Shown here one piece after another: positions 46,565-57,255 of a stretch of 64,000 bases of DNA. The DNA lies in assembly GCA_014138095.1 (NCBI GenBank), contig JACGXE010000004.1, forward strand, positions 310,001 through 374,000. The letters run 5' to 3'. The translations under genes were made by a program, and so were the position numbers. The DNA is from Ochrobactrum sp. RH2CCR150 (GTDB lineage: Bacteria > Pseudomonadota > Alphaproteobacteria > Rhizobiales > Rhizobiaceae). Numbering within the stretch: the stretch's first letter is position 1; each line of letters opens with the position of its first letter. The notes under the pieces were generated by a model. That model searched no databases. It saw nothing but the letters and a program-made list of their open reading frames with translations, and was not told the DNA's origin.

Positions 46565-49500
46565 GGTTTGTTTCCGTCTGCGTCTGCGGCGACACCGGTT
46601 GAGTTTGACTGGATTTGCCCTTGAACACGCGTCGAACGGTCACGAAGAGCAGCGGAACAAGGAAGACACCTACCACGGTTGCAGCGATCATCCCACCCAT
46701 AACGCCGATACCAATTGCGTTCTGTGCACCGGAACCGGCACCGCTTGCAATGGCCAGTGGCGTAACGCCCAGAATGAAGGCGAAGGATGTCATCAGGATC
46801 GGTCGCAGGCGCTGTTTTGAGGCTTCCAATGTCGCCTCAACCAGCCCCATACCGGCCGCTTGCCGCTCTATCGCAAATTCAACGATCAGAATGGCATTTT
46901 TGGCGGCAAGCCCGATGGTCGTCAGAAGGCCGACCTTGAAATAGACGTCGTTGCTTTGGCCAAACAATGTTGCCCCAAGCAGCGCGCCGAAAATACCGAT
47001 CGGCACCGACAGCATGACCGCAAACGGGATCGACCAGCTTTCATAGAGCGCCACGAGGCACAAGAAGACCACCAGAACCGAAATTGCATAGAGGGACGCA
47101 GCCTGATTGCCGGACAGCTGCTCCTGATAGGAAAGCCCGGTCCATTCATGCGCAAAGCCTGAAGGCAATTGCTTCATCAGATTGTCGATTTCATCCATGG
47201 CGACGCCAGAGCTGACACCTTCAGCGGCAGCACCCTGAATTTCCACAGCGGACGAACCGTTATAGCGCTCCAGTCGGGGCGAACCGTATTTCCAGTAACC
47301 AGTCGCGAAGGCCGAGAACGGCACCATGGTTCCAGCCGAATTGCGAACCTGCCATTTGGCCAGATCTTCCGGCTGCATGCGGAACGCGCTGTCACCCTGG
47401 ATATAGACCGGCTTGATGCGGCCCCGGTCGATGAAATCGTTGACATAGGCGCTACCCCAGGCGGTGGAGAGCGTGCTGTTGATATCGGCCAGCGAAACAC
47501 CGAGCGCGCTCGCTTTTTCCTGGTCGATATTAATGCCGAATTCCGGCGAGTCTTCCTGCCCGTTCGGGCGGGTGCCGGACAAAAGACTGCTCTTGCCGGC
47601 GAGCGCCAGCAACTGGTTGCGCGCCTCGATCAACTTGGCATGGCCCACGCCATTGACATCCTGAAGGAAGAAATCGAAGCCGCTCGAATTGCCCATGCCC
47701 TGAATGGCAGGCGGCGCAAGCGCAAAGACCTTACCGTCGCGGATTGTCGAGAAGTATTTCATGGCGCGTCCGGCAACAGCGCTTGCCGAGAGATCAGCAG
47801 TCTTGCGCGTTTCGAAATCTTTCAGGCGCACAAAAGCAAGACCAACATTCTGTCCCTGCCCGCCATAACCGAAGCCGATGACGCTCATGACGCCTTCGAC
47901 GGCATCCTTCTCCTGATTGAGATAGAAATCCGTAACCTGCTTCATGACGCGCTCGGTACGGTCCTGCGTTGCTCCTACGGGGAGCTGAACGCTGGTCATA
48001 AGCGTGCCCTGATCTTCTTCCGGCAGGAACGAGCTTGGCAAACGGTTGAACAGCCAGCCCATGGCTATAACGATCAACACGAAAATCACCAGGAAGCGCA
48101 ACGAACGTGAGAGAATTCCGCTGACGCCGCTGCGATAGGCGTTCGTCGTGCGGTCAAAACCGCGATTGAACCAGCCCGAAATTCCGCGCTGTTTCGCGTG
48201 ACCGTGAACCGGCTTCAAAAGCGTGGCGCATAGTGCCGGTGTCAGGATTAGCGCGACCACCACCGACAGGATCATCGCCGATACGATGGTCACCGAAAAC
48301 TGGCGATAGATAACGCCGACCGAGCCTCCGAAGAAGGCCATCGGAATAAACACCGCCGAGAGAACCGTCGCGATACCGATCAGTGCGCCGGTGATCTCGC
48401 CCATGGATTTGATCGTGGCTTCTCTTGGTGGAAGCCCTTCCTCCTCCATCACGCGCTCGACGTTTTCCACAACGACAATCGCGTCATCCACCAGAAGGCC
48501 GATGGCCAGCACCATGGCGAACATGGTCAGCGTATTGACGGAATAACCGAAGATCGCCAGCACCCCGAAAGTGCCAAGCAGAACCACCGGAACGGCAAGT
48601 GTCGGGATAAGCGTCGCGCGGATATTCTGGAGGAACACCAGCATCACGACGAAGACGAGAACAATTGCTTCAACAAGCGTCTTGATCACTTCCTCGATGG
48701 ACAGACGCACGAATGGCGTCGTGTCATAAGGATAAACGACCTCAACACCCGCCGGGAGCGTCTCTTGCAGATTGCCGATGGCCGCCTGCACGCCTTCGGC
48801 GGTGCTGATCGCATTGGCGCCGGTGGCAAGATAAATGCCGATGGCGCCCGAAGGCATGCCATTATAGCTGGATTTACTCGTATAGCTTTCCGAACCCAGT
48901 TCCACGCGGGCCACATCGTTCAGCCGCACCAGAGAGCCATCGGTGGTGCTCTTCAAAATGATATTGCGGAACTGTTCCGGCGTCTGAAGGCGGCTCTGGG
49001 CTGTCACAGTCGCATTAAGCTGCTGGCCTTGTTGAGCGGGTATCGCACCGAGCTGACCTGCCGAAACCTGCGTGTTCTGCGCTTCGATGGCTGCGGTAAC
49101 ATCACTCGGCATGAGCGCGTATTTCGTGAGCTTGTCGGGATCCAGCCAGATACGCATGGCGTAACCGGCGCCGAAAATGCGGGTATCGCCAACGCCTTCA
49201 ACGCGCTTCAGCGTATCGTTGAGCGTGCTGTCAATATAGTCGGCGAGATCGTTCGCCGTCAGCTTCTCATCGGTCGAAACAAAGCCGATGACCATCAAAA
49301 AGCTATCGGACGACTTGCTGACCGTGATCCCGGTGCTCTGCACGATTTCCGGCAGCTGTGACTGGACGAGCTGCAGCTTGTTCTGAACCTGCATCTGCGC
49401 CACGTCGGGATCGGCGGCGCTGGTGAAGGTCAGCGTGATTGTTGCCGAGCCTGTCGAGGTCGAGTTGGCCGTCATATAGTCCAGATTATCGATGCCGGTC

Positions 49501-49706
49501 ATGCCTTGCTCGATCACCTTGGTGACCGAGTTTTCGACCGTTTCGGCATCCGCACCCGCATAGGTGGCGCTGATGCGCACCGTCGTCGGCGCGATCTGCG
49601 GATATTGCGAGATGGACAGGGAATTGAGGGCCAACAGACCGCCAAGCATGATGACGATCGCGATAACCCAAGCGAAATTGGGCCGGTTGATGAAGAAATT
49701 CGACAT
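46551..49706 (-). CDS. RND multidrug efflux pump (AcrB/HAE1 type)
   Basis: 1051 aa inner-membrane proton-driven pump, full length for HAE1. Starts [14 protein letters not shown]; twelve helices in two groups with large periplasmic loops; the proton-relay Asp pair is in [18 protein letters not shown] and the second-half Lys region in [14 protein letters not shown]. Tripartite partner genes flank it: adaptor at 49710 (three bases away) and outer-membrane factor at 45005. Resembles the Bep RND pumps of Brucella; which one cannot be settled by eye. Confidence 0.93.
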   Translation of the reverse strand: MSNFFINRPNFAWVIAIVIMLGGLLALNSLSISQYPQIAPTTVRISATYAGADAETVENSVTKVIEQGMTGIDNLDYMTANSTSTGSATITLTFTSAADPDVAQMQVQNKLQLVQSQLPEIVQSTGITVSKSSDSFLMVIGFVSTDEKLTANDLADYIDSTLNDTLKRVEGVGDTRIFGAGYAMRIWLDPDKLTKYALMPSDVTAAIEAQNTQVSAGQLGAIPAQQGQQLNATVTAQSRLQTPEQFRNIILKSTTDGSLVRLNDVARVELGSESYTSKSSYNGMPSGAIGIYLATGANAISTAEGVQAAIGNLQETLPAGVEVVYPYDTTPFVRLSIEEVIKTLVEAIVLVFVVMLVFLQNIRATLIPTLAVPVVLLGTFGVLAIFGYSVNTLTMFAMVLAIGLLVDDAIVVVENVERVMEEEGLPPREATIKSMGEITGALIGIATVLSAVFIPMAFFGGSVGVIYRQFSVTIVSAMILSVVVALILTPALCATLLKPVHGHAKQRGISGWFNRGFDRTTNAYRSGVSGILSRSLRFLVIFVLIVIAMGWLFNRLPSSFLPEEDQGTLMTSVQLPVGATQDRTERVMKQVTDFYLNQEKDAVEGVMSVIGFGYGGQGQNVGLAFVRLKDFETRKTADLSASAVAGRAMKYFSTIRDGKVFALAPPAIQGMGNSSGFDFFLQDVNGVGHAKLIEARNQLLALAGKSSLLSGTRPNGQEDSPEFGINIDQEKASALGVSLADINSTLSTAWGSAYVNDFIDRGRIKPVYIQGDSAFRMQPEDLAKWQVRNSAGTMVPFSAFATGYWKYGSPRLERYNGSSAVEIQGAAAEGVSSGVAMDEIDNLMKQLPSGFAHEWTGLSYQEQLSGNQAASLYAISVLVVFLCLVALYESWSIPFAVMLSVPIGIFGALLGATLFGQSNDVYFKVGLLTTIGLAAKNAILIVEFAIERQAAGMGLVEATLEASKQRLRPILMTSFAFILGVTPLAIASGAGSGAQNAIGIGVMGGMIAATVVGVFLVPLLFVTVRRVFKGKSSQTQPVSPQTQTETNHDDK

Positions 49707-49709
49707 GGT

Positions 49710-50999
49710 CTATTCCTTCACCGCCGCGCTGCCTGCCTGATCCTGAGCAAGCTGGGTGGCAGAGCCTTCCGCCGCCTGGGCCTGCTTGCGCTCGCGGACC
49801 TCACCCGTCGTCTCGTCGACCGTCACATCCACCGGCTCAACATCCTGACCGGCGCGGACGAGCTGCGAGCCTTCAACAATGATCCGGTCCCCGGCAGCAA
49901 CACCGCTGCTGACCAGCCAATTGTTGCCGACACTCTGGCGCACCTCCAGTACCCGCTCTTCAACCTTGTTTTCAGCATTGACGAACAGACCGGTCGGTTC
50001 ACCCTTGGCGTTGCGAGACACCCCGCGCTGGGGCACGACAAAACTGTCAGGAGCGACCCCTTCTTCAACCAGCGCGCGAACGAACATGCCCGGCAGCAGC
50101 AGCCGATCCGGATTGGGGAATGTTGCGCGAAGCGTAAAGGTACCCGTCGTTTCGCTGACTGCGGATTCGGCGAATTCCAGCTTGCCCGACAGCGGATAGA
50201 TCGCGCCATTCTCCAGCTTGAGGCGAACAGTGACGTTCTCGCCGCTGATCTTGATGCGACCGTCCTGAATGGCCTGACGCAGATTGAGAAGATTGGTGCT
50301 TGATTGCGTCACATCGACATTGATCGGGTCAAGGGTGCGGATCGTGGTCAGCGCCGTATCCTGGCTGGCCGTCACCAGTGCGCCCGGCGTCAGGGTTGAC
50401 CGGTCAATGCGTCCCCCGATGGGCGCCTTGATCGACGTATAATCAAGATTGATCCGCGCTGTATCAAGCGCCGCCTTGGCAGCTGCGACATCGGCATTGG
50501 CTTGCGCGAGCGAAGCGATCGCATTGTCGAGATCCTGCTTGCTGACGGCGTTCTGCTTGATCAGGCCCTGATAGCGCGTCACCATGGATTGCGCGCTTGG
50601 CACGGTGGCTTCCGCTCTCTGGAGAGCGGCCGCCGCGCTATCATAAGCAGCCTGATAGCTGGCGGGATCAATCTGGTAGAGCACTTCGCCCTCCTTGACC
50701 TCGCCACCTTCCGTAAACAATCTTTTCTGAATGATGCCGCCAACCTGCGGCCTCACTTCCGCCACCAGCGAGGCTGTCGTACGTCCCGGCATTTCCGCAT
50801 TGATTGATACCGATTGCGGCTGCAGGGTTACAACGCTGACCTGCGGCTTGGGCACAGCGCCGGTGGCAGCATTCTGGGATTGCTCCTGCGAACAGGCCGA
50901 CACCAGCAAAAGCGAGGCGGCTGCCAGCGCCATTCCGAAAGACCGCACACCTGGGAGGGGGCGTCGGGACTTGGGATGGGAATTCAGCGGCTGAACCAT
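49710..50999 (-). CDS. RND efflux periplasmic adaptor (AcrA-like lipoprotein)
   Basis: 429 aa. Lipoprotein signal with lipobox LLVSAC near residue 36; lipoyl half GGEVKEGEVLYQIDPA, coiled-coil hairpin about 110-185, second lipoyl half at IKAPIGGRIDRSTLTPG, then the beta-barrel domain (LPGMFVRALVEEG). The C-terminal tail of about 45 residues is charged and Gln/Ala-rich. Starts one base after the sensor kinase stop. Confidence 0.92.
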   Translation of the reverse strand: MVQPLNSHPKSRRPLPGVRSFGMALAAASLLLVSACSQEQSQNAATGAVPKPQVSVVTLQPQSVSINAEMPGRTTASLVAEVRPQVGGIIQKRLFTEGGEVKEGEVLYQIDPASYQAAYDSAAAALQRAEATVPSAQSMVTRYQGLIKQNAVSKQDLDNAIASLAQANADVAAAKAALDTARINLDYTSIKAPIGGRIDRSTLTPGALVTASQDTALTTIRTLDPINVDVTQSSTNLLNLRQAIQDGRIKISGENVTVRLKLENGAIYPLSGKLEFAESAVSETTGTFTLRATFPNPDRLLLPGMFVRALVEEGVAPDSFVVPQRGVSRNAKGEPTGLFVNAENKVEERVLEVRQSVGNNWLVSSGVAAGDRIIVEGSQLVRAGQDVEPVDVTVDETTGEVRERKQAQAAEGSATQLAQDQAGSAAVKE

Positions 51000-51000
51000 A

Positions 51001-52290
51001 CTATAGACCTTGTTTATAGAGCGATTTGTCTGCCATCGGTAACGTCACCGTTTGTGTGATACCGTTCGGCGTTTTGTTGGCGATATCGATGCACCCTCCC
51101 ATGCGTTCGATAATCTCCTTTGCGATAGCCAGTCCAAGCCCGGCCCCGGGATGCATTTTGCGGCGTCCCGCATCCACCCGGAAAAACGGCTCGAAGATGC
51201 GTCCCATCATCTCCTCGGGAATGCCCGGACCGTTGTCTTCTATAAAAACGATTGCCTTGCCGTTCTTCTCAAAACTCGACACAACCGCGTGATGACCATG
51301 GGTTGCAGCATTGATCATCAGGTTGCGCAGTGCTCGTGTCAGCGCAATCGGGTTCGCATGCACCGAAATGGGCTGCACGGTTTTCACCGCCTGCAACTCT
51401 GCCGAATAGCCAATCGCCCGCAGTTCCTTGACCAGTTCGCTCACGAGGCGGTCGAGTTGCAAAATCTCCGTCGCGCCATTGCTGTCCACTTCTTCGCGCA
51501 CGAGGCGGATCGCGCTATCGGCAATGGAATCGAGTTCTTCCAGATCGGCCAGCCATTTTTCGCGTTCGGTCTCATCGGTTACGAACTCGGCGCGAAGCCG
51601 CATGCGTGTCATCGGTGTCCGCAGATCGTGACCGGCGGCGGCCACCAGCCGCATACGGCTTTCCATTGCAGTTTTAAGCCGGGTGGAGAGCTGGTTGATG
51701 GCCTTTGCAGTCGCCCGCACCTCGCCCGATCCGGTTTCGGGTATCAGCGGCAGCACGCCATCTGGTCCGATGCGCTTGACCGCACCTTCAAGCAGGCGCA
51801 GCGGTTTGGTGATTTTGTCGGCGGCGAACAATGAAATGGCCGCGCTGCCCAGAACAATCAGGCAAATCCACAACGTCAGCACCTGGGCCGCGCCATCCGG
51901 TGGACCCATCTGCGGAATTTGCAGAATCAACCACTGTTCTTCGCCAAGCTTGACAGAAACATTCTCCGTCCGCGGTGCATCCGCATGGCTGACGATCAGG
52001 GGCCAGTTCTTGCCATTCGCCGCCAGTGCGCGCGAGATAAAACTTGTTCCTCTTTCATCGACGTCCACGTCGATCGGCTGCTTCTCAAGACGGAAACCAA
52101 GCTTGTTCGCCTCCTTCGGGTTTTTATCAAACAGCGAAACAAGCAGCATAATCTGGCGCGCCAATGGATCGGAGACCAGCTCGCGCGGTGGCGGGCTCAG
52201 CACACGAAATGCAGCAAAAGTCGCAAGTCCCACGACGGCGACAATGGCGCAGATCAACAACAATGCGATGCGATTGCGCAATGTGTTCAT
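51001..52290 (-). CDS. Sensor histidine kinase (EnvZ type) of the efflux operon
   Basis: 429 aa. Two transmembrane helices (about 8-28 and 147-165) bracket a short periplasmic sensor; HAMP domain about 166-220; phospho-His in AAGHDLRTPMTRMRLRAEF; ATP-binding boxes NLMINAATHG, EDNGPGIPEEM and GAGLGLAIAKEI. It is coupled by four bases to the response regulator gene. Probably senses envelope stress or a pump substrate and controls the RND genes downstream. Confidence 0.9.
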   Translation of the reverse strand: MNTLRNRIALLLICAIVAVVGLATFAAFRVLSPPPRELVSDPLARQIMLLVSLFDKNPKEANKLGFRLEKQPIDVDVDERGTSFISRALAANGKNWPLIVSHADAPRTENVSVKLGEEQWLILQIPQMGPPDGAAQVLTLWICLIVLGSAAISLFAADKITKPLRLLEGAVKRIGPDGVLPLIPETGSGEVRATAKAINQLSTRLKTAMESRMRLVAAAGHDLRTPMTRMRLRAEFVTDETEREKWLADLEELDSIADSAIRLVREEVDSNGATEILQLDRLVSELVKELRAIGYSAELQAVKTVQPISVHANPIALTRALRNLMINAATHGHHAVVSSFEKNGKAIVFIEDNGPGIPEEMMGRIFEPFFRVDAGRRKMHPGAGLGLAIAKEIIERMGGCIDIANKTPNGITQTVTLPMADKSLYKQGL

Positions 52291-53015
52291 CGCTTCACGA
52301 CCGATGTCTTGACGGGGATCGTCAGCTGGTAGCCGCCATTGCGAACGGTTTTGAATACATCTCCGGCCTGACTGTCATCCAGCTTGCGGCGCAACCGGCT
52401 CATGAGCACGTCAATCGAGCGATCCAGCGGCCCGCGACCGCGCCCCTGGGTAAAATCGAGCAGTTGATCGCGTGACAGCAGACGACCCGGTCGTTCCACA
52501 AACACTTTCAACAAGTCAAATTCGGCCGCAGTCAGTTCAAGCTGGACGCCGTCGTCCCTGGTGACGGCCCGTAATTGAGGATCGAGCGTGAAAACGCCGA
52601 AATGGAAGATCGTCACATCATCGTTCTGGGATAACACCACATGCTGGCTACGGCGCAATACCGCTTTGATACGCGCCGTCAGCTCGCGCGGATTGAACGG
52701 CTTGCCGAGATAATCATCCGCGCCGATTTCCAGACCGATGATGCGGTCCACATCTTCCTTCAAGGCAGTCAGTAGAATGACCGGAATGCTCGGCTCCCGA
52801 TCCCTCAGCCGCCTGCAAATGTCGAGGCCCGAACCATCCGGCAACATGACATCGAGAACGATCAGGTTGGGGTTCGTCTCCGCAAGACGCTTTTCACATT
52901 CGCGTCGATCACCGGCCACCGAAACACGAAACCCCTGCTCGCTGATATAGCGAGACAGAAGAGATCGAATTTCCGGGTCATCATCGACAATCAGTATATG
53001 CGGAGGAACACTCAT
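52287..53015 (-). CDS. OmpR-family response regulator
   Basis: 242 aa: receiver domain about 5-120 (acidic DDDPE, phospho-Asp in LIVLDVMLPDGSG, switch Lys in YLGKPFNP) and a C-terminal winged helix about 140-235 (RDQLLDFTQGRGRGPLDRSIDVLMSRLRRKL). First gene of a five-gene operon RR-HK-adaptor-pump-outer-membrane factor. Confidence 0.92.
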   Translation of the reverse strand: MSVPPHILIVDDDPEIRSLLSRYISEQGFRVSVAGDRRECEKRLAETNPNLIVLDVMLPDGSGLDICRRLRDREPSIPVILLTALKEDVDRIIGLEIGADDYLGKPFNPRELTARIKAVLRRSQHVVLSQNDDVTIFHFGVFTLDPQLRAVTRDDGVQLELTAAEFDLLKVFVERPGRLLSRDQLLDFTQGRGRGPLDRSIDVLMSRLRRKLDDSQAGDVFKTVRNGGYQLTIPVKTSVVKR

Positions 53016-53240
53016 TCAGACTCGTGTCGTTTAGCAGTCAGCTATTATTGGCAGACAATATAACTGTTTCACGACGAGTATTTCCTGTTTTTTGTAACCG
53101 AATATTTCCACAAGAAAGTCAGCAACATTCAGCAACAAATAAGCCGGGAAAAGCCTGCGCAGCAACACTGCGGCGGGAAGGAACGACAACACGTCAACGT
53201 GAACCAAAGCCGCAGGCCGCCGCGCGACGGCCGACAGTGA

Positions 53241-53684
53241 TCAGGCTCTTTCGCTGATCACACGCCGCAAAAGAGTGTTGGCCGTATCGATATCTGTACT
53301 CTCAAACTCCCTGAACAATTTCTGATGCACGCCATCAAGGAGCTTTTGCATGATGGAAACGACACGGTGCCCCTCTTCAGTCAACCTGATCCGGTTCGCC
53401 CGCCTGTTGTTTTCATCCACCTCACGACGCGCAAGCTGAAGCGCCTCCAGTGAATCGATCATCCGCACCAGCGATGCAGCCGTGAGTCCCATTTCAGTAG
53501 CGATATCGATCTGCTTGGCGCCGTCCCCAACATGCGCGATCCAGAACAGGCAGGCCGCGATCCCCGAATCAAGTCCAAGATCCAGCTACGCCTCGTTTGC
53601 GAGCGATCGCCATATTTTTGCGGAAACAAGTATATTTGCCATCAAATCCCGCAACAAAGTCAATTTTTCCGCGTCAAATGTCAT
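53241..53684 (-). pseudogene. MarR-family regulator interrupted by an in-frame amber codon
   Basis: Read from the ATG at 53684 the frame gives MTFDAEKLTLLRDL, then ILVSAKIWRSLANEA, a TAG at 53586-53588, then LDLGLDSGIAACLFWIAHVGDGAKQ and the MarR winged helix (DIATEMGLTAASLVRMIDSLEA). The total of 147 residues matches the family, with no frameshift. Only the downstream 83 aa from an ATG at 53492 could be made intact, and it would lack dimerisation helix 1 and part of the DNA-binding domain. Either a recent nonsense mutation or a sequence error. Confidence 0.75.
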
Positions 53685-54028
53685 TGATAATACTTCTTTT
53701 CTAAACACGAGCCCCTCAAGGCACGATTACACCCTCTCATTCTGAAATGAATGTTTATACCATCAGTCAAATTCTAAAAATCGCAACTTTTTGAAAAATA
53801 ATGAGAAATTTATAATTAGCCTACCAATTATTGTCTGGATAGAATTTATTGAAGCAAATACGATTGATATAACAATAAAGTATAATTTATTATACATTAT
53901 ATAAATTTGTATCTTTACTGCAACATTATAGCAATTAGTTTATGTATTACTTTTGACTTTGTTGAGAATGAGAAGTTGCCGCTGTATAAATGGCCTCACA
54001 AAATTCACGCTGAATCGAGGCAAATCTT
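53685..54028. other. 344-bp AT-rich leader of the second porin gene
   Basis: No coding frame. The part 53760-53960 is strongly AT-rich compared with the neighbouring genes and probably contains the porin promoter and a long untranslated leader. No clear operator palindrome was seen. Confidence 0.5.
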
Positions 54029-55135
54029 ATGAAAATGAAGACCGTTCTGATCTCTACGGCTGCGACGATGATCTCCTTTTCATCCTATGCTGCCGACGCA
54101 ATCATCTCGCCAGAGCCGGAAGGCGTTGAGTATGTGCGTGTTTGCGATGCCTATGGCGCGGGCTATTTCTATATCCCTGGCACCGAAACGTGCCTGCGCA
54201 TCCACGGTTATGTCCGTTATGACATTATGGGCGGTGACGATATCTATTCCGGCAATGATCACGAAGGCTGGAACAAGAGCGCCCGTTTTGCACTTCGCAC
54301 TTCAACAGCCTCGGAAACCGAATACGGCACGTTGAGGACTTTTACTGAAACCCGTTTCAACTATTGGACAACCAATTCCGATGTCAGTGATGCATATCGT
54401 GATGCGGATTCAAATGTCCTCCTGCGGTTCGCCTATATTGAGTTGGGTGGGCTACGGGTTGGTATAGACGAGTCGGAATTCCACACCTTCACCGGCTATC
54501 TGGGCGATATCATCCATGACGATGTGGTCTCGGCTGGTGCATATCGCACCGGCAAAATTTCGTACACTTTCGGAGGCAGCAGCGGCTTCTCGGCGGTGAT
54601 TGCTCTCGAACAAGGCGGCGACAATGACGGTGGCTACAGAAACCCCGATGACCACGACTACATCATTGACGATTATGTGCCGCATATCGTCGGCGGTCTG
54701 AAATATGCTGGCGGATGGGGCTCGATTGCCGGCGTCGTTGCTTATGATTCAGTTATCGAGGAATGGGCGGCCAAGATCCGCGGCGACGTCAATCTGACCG
54801 ACCGCTTTTCGCTCTGGCTACAGGGTGCATATTCGTCTGAAGACGACCCGGACCAGATGTATGGTCAGTGGGGCGGAGACTGGGCAGTGTGGGGCGGCTT
54901 GAAATTCAGGGCAACCGACAAGGTGGCATTCAATCTGCAAGGCGCACATGATGATTGGGGCAAGACGGCAGCTGCGGCCAACATCGCCTATCAGATCGTT
55001 CCCGGCTTCACCATCACACCGGAAATCAACTACACCAAATTCGGCGGTGAGTGGAAACGCTACGAAGCCGATGTGCGAGACAATACGGTTAACGATGCCT
55101 GGGGCGGTACAGTTCGCTTTCAACGGTCGTTTTAA
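54029..55135 (+). CDS. Omp2-family outer-membrane porin (second copy)
   Basis: 368 aa, a close paralogue of the porin at 33991 with the same mature motif ([31 protein letters not shown]) and RFQRSF end. Signal peptide about 1-22 ([25 protein letters not shown]). Extra residues lie in putative surface loops: [13 protein letters not shown] at about 195-210 and [11 protein letters not shown] near the C-terminus, both acidic and absent in the first copy. This suggests changed loop charge and pore selectivity. Confidence 0.94.
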   Translation: MKMKTVLISTAATMISFSSYAADAIISPEPEGVEYVRVCDAYGAGYFYIPGTETCLRIHGYVRYDIMGGDDIYSGNDHEGWNKSARFALRTSTASETEYGTLRTFTETRFNYWTTNSDVSDAYRDADSNVLLRFAYIELGGLRVGIDESEFHTFTGYLGDIIHDDVVSAGAYRTGKISYTFGGSSGFSAVIALEQGGDNDGGYRNPDDHDYIIDDYVPHIVGGLKYAGGWGSIAGVVAYDSVIEEWAAKIRGDVNLTDRFSLWLQGAYSSEDDPDQMYGQWGGDWAVWGGLKFRATDKVAFNLQGAHDDWGKTAAAANIAYQIVPGFTITPEINYTKFGGEWKRYEADVRDNTVNDAWGGTVRFQRSF

Positions 55136-55220
55136 TGATCAATACTTGAAACAGGTAAAGCATAGTCCGACATTTCCATTGTGATGATCTGACCTCCAGT
55201 CGAGATAACATCACAAAAGG

Positions 55221-55252
55221 GCAGCGACAGACACTTGTCTGTCGCTGCTTTT
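55221..55252 (+). terminator. Rho-independent terminator of the second porin
   Basis: Arms 55221-55233 and 55236-55248 are complementary over 13 bases (the loop opens the innermost pairs), followed by TTTT. Confidence 0.88.
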
Positions 55253-55281
55253 CATACCGCAAGCAATGATCAGTTTTTGCT

Positions 55282-56412
55282 TTACGCAGACAGCCTTCCA
55301 TAGCTGGCCAGCACTTCGCGCAGCTTATCGTGATCGATAGCCTGAACCCGAAGGCGGTCATAGGCAGTCCCGCCCATATCTTCTGCGGCCAACATCGCAT
55401 TGACCACCGCTTCCTCCACGCTGTCGACCGCAGCGAGATAGAAAGGATCGAGCGGTTCGTCATTGACGACTTCCATCTGGAGGAAAGGCTCAGAGCGATG
55501 CTGCATCGGGCGCTGATTGGCCGTCGAGAAGGCCAGGAAAATATCGCCCGAATTGTTGCCGCCCGGCGTACCATTGCGACCGATACCAAGCGCGGCGCGG
55601 CGCGCCAGCCGCTGCAGCTGATGCGGCATCAACGGCAAGTCGGTTGCCAGCACAACGATGATGGAACCCCGCTCCTGCAACTGGCTTTGCGGGGTACCAT
55701 CACGCATGTGCTGGCCGACCGGAACACCGGCGATAGTCAGCCAGTCACGCTGACCATGATTGGCCTGCACCAGCGCGCCAATAGTGAAGCTGCGACCGCC
55801 GAACTCCACGACGCGCGAGGCCGTGCCCGTACCGCCCTTGAAGCCATAGGTGATCATGCCCGTGCCGCCGCCGCAATTGCCTTCCTGCACCGGGCCGGGG
55901 GCAACGCTGTCGAGCGCCTTGCGCACATCGGCTTCTGTCACCGGAAAACAGTTGATGTCATTCAACACACCGTCATAGGTCTCGGCGATAACCGGCATGA
56001 TCCAGAGAAAATCATCGGTCTTGTAGGTCGAGGCATAACGGTCCACCATCCAGCGCGTGGTGGCGTGATGAGCCATGCCGATGCCGTGCGTATTGGTGAT
56101 GACGACGGGGCCAAGGAAGTAACCGCCATCTGCGATCCAGTGCGTGCCGGTCATTTCGCCGTTGCCATTGAAGCGATGAACACCGGCATAGACAGGAACC
56201 GGCGTTTCAGAATGCATATGCGGCAGAATGGCAGTCACGCCGCTGCGCACCGGACGCTTGCGGCCCGGGCGCGGCTCGTTCTCGATGATCGTCTGGAAGC
56301 CGACGCCGATGCCATCGACATCGGTGATCGCATTATTGGGGCCAGGGCGCCCGGTAAAAGGAATGCCGAGGTCACGGCCACGCGGTTTACGGATAGGTGT
56401 CTGTGAAGTCAT
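55282..56412 (-). CDS. DmpA/S58-family aminopeptidase
   Basis: 376 aa N-terminal-nucleophile aminopeptidase. The family self-cleaves before a Ser; here the Ser is in NGTPGGNNSGDIFLAFST (about residue 290 region), preceded by the conserved GGTGMITYGFKGGTGTASR and NHGQRDWLTIAG segments. Members release N-terminal D- or L-amino acids or beta-amino acids from small peptides. The gene is two bases after the ABC permease at 56414, i.e. in the same operon, so its substrates may be what the transporter brings in. The mature enzyme would be two chains. Confidence 0.9.
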   Translation of the reverse strand: MTSQTPIRKPRGRDLGIPFTGRPGPNNAITDVDGIGVGFQTIIENEPRPGRKRPVRSGVTAILPHMHSETPVPVYAGVHRFNGNGEMTGTHWIADGGYFLGPVVITNTHGIGMAHHATTRWMVDRYASTYKTDDFLWIMPVIAETYDGVLNDINCFPVTEADVRKALDSVAPGPVQEGNCGGGTGMITYGFKGGTGTASRVVEFGGRSFTIGALVQANHGQRDWLTIAGVPVGQHMRDGTPQSQLQERGSIIVVLATDLPLMPHQLQRLARRAALGIGRNGTPGGNNSGDIFLAFSTANQRPMQHRSEPFLQMEVVNDEPLDPFYLAAVDSVEEAVVNAMLAAEDMGGTAYDRLRVQAIDHDKLREVLASYGRLSA

Positions 56413-56413
56413 A

Positions 56414-57244
56414 TTATTTCTGCCGAGAACGAAGATAGAGACCGAGCGAAGCCACGACGAATGAGAAGGTCAGCATCATGACGGCGATCGCGTTGATTTC
56501 CGGTTTGATGCCGCGCCGCAGCATGGCGAAGATAAACATCGGCAGGGTCGTAACATCAACGCCAGCGATGAAATAGGTGATGACGAGGTCATCCATGGAA
56601 ATAATGAAGGCAAGCAGCCCACCACCGAGAATGCCGGGCATGAGTTGAGGCATCACGACCTTGCGGAACGTCGTCCATTCATTGGCGCCGAGATCAGCCG
56701 ATGCATGTTCCAGCGTACGGTCCATACCGGCCAACCTGGCCGAAACCACAATGAACACATAGGAGATCAGAAACGTGCATTGTCCGATGATGATCGTGGT
56801 CAAGCCCAGATGAATACCTGCATTGACGAAGAAGATCAGCAGCGCAATGCCCAGCACGATATCCGGCATCAACATCGGCATGAAAAGCGTCACCTGATAG
56901 AAGCGCTTTCCCAGAAAATTGTAGCGATGCATAGCCAGCGCCAGCGCTGTTCCGAGAACGGTCGAGATGAGCGTCGTTGAAATCGCAATTTTCAGACTGT
57001 TGAACACGGCCGCCACAAGCTGGTCGGTCGATTCAATATAGAGCGCGCTTTCGGAAACGCCTGTCTTGAAACCCAGCACCTGCGCATACCAGTCGGTTGT
57101 AAAGCCGCTCCACACCATCATGTTCACCGGATTGGCGTTGAACGAATAGACGATGATGAGCGCAAGCGGGATATAGATGAAGGCGAAGAACAGGGCGACG
57201 TAGAGCAGCAATCCGCCATTGAAGAGAGAGCGGGCAATTTTCAT
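56414..57244 (-). CDS. Polyamine-type ABC transporter permease (PotC-like)
   Basis: 276 aa, six helices, starting LYVALFFAFIYIPLALIIVYSFNANP as PotC/YdcV proteins do; EAA loop HASADLGANEWTTFRKVVMPQLMPG. Second permease of the heterodimer with 57256. Starts 11 bases after the stop of the first permease gene. Confidence 0.9.
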   Translation of the reverse strand: MKIARSLFNGGLLLYVALFFAFIYIPLALIIVYSFNANPVNMMVWSGFTTDWYAQVLGFKTGVSESALYIESTDQLVAAVFNSLKIAISTTLISTVLGTALALAMHRYNFLGKRFYQVTLFMPMLMPDIVLGIALLIFFVNAGIHLGLTTIIIGQCTFLISYVFIVVSARLAGMDRTLEHASADLGANEWTTFRKVVMPQLMPGILGGGLLAFIISMDDLVITYFIAGVDVTTLPMFIFAMLRRGIKPEINAIAVMMLTFSFVVASLGLYLRSRQK

Positions 57245-57255
57245 GATTGTCTCCC

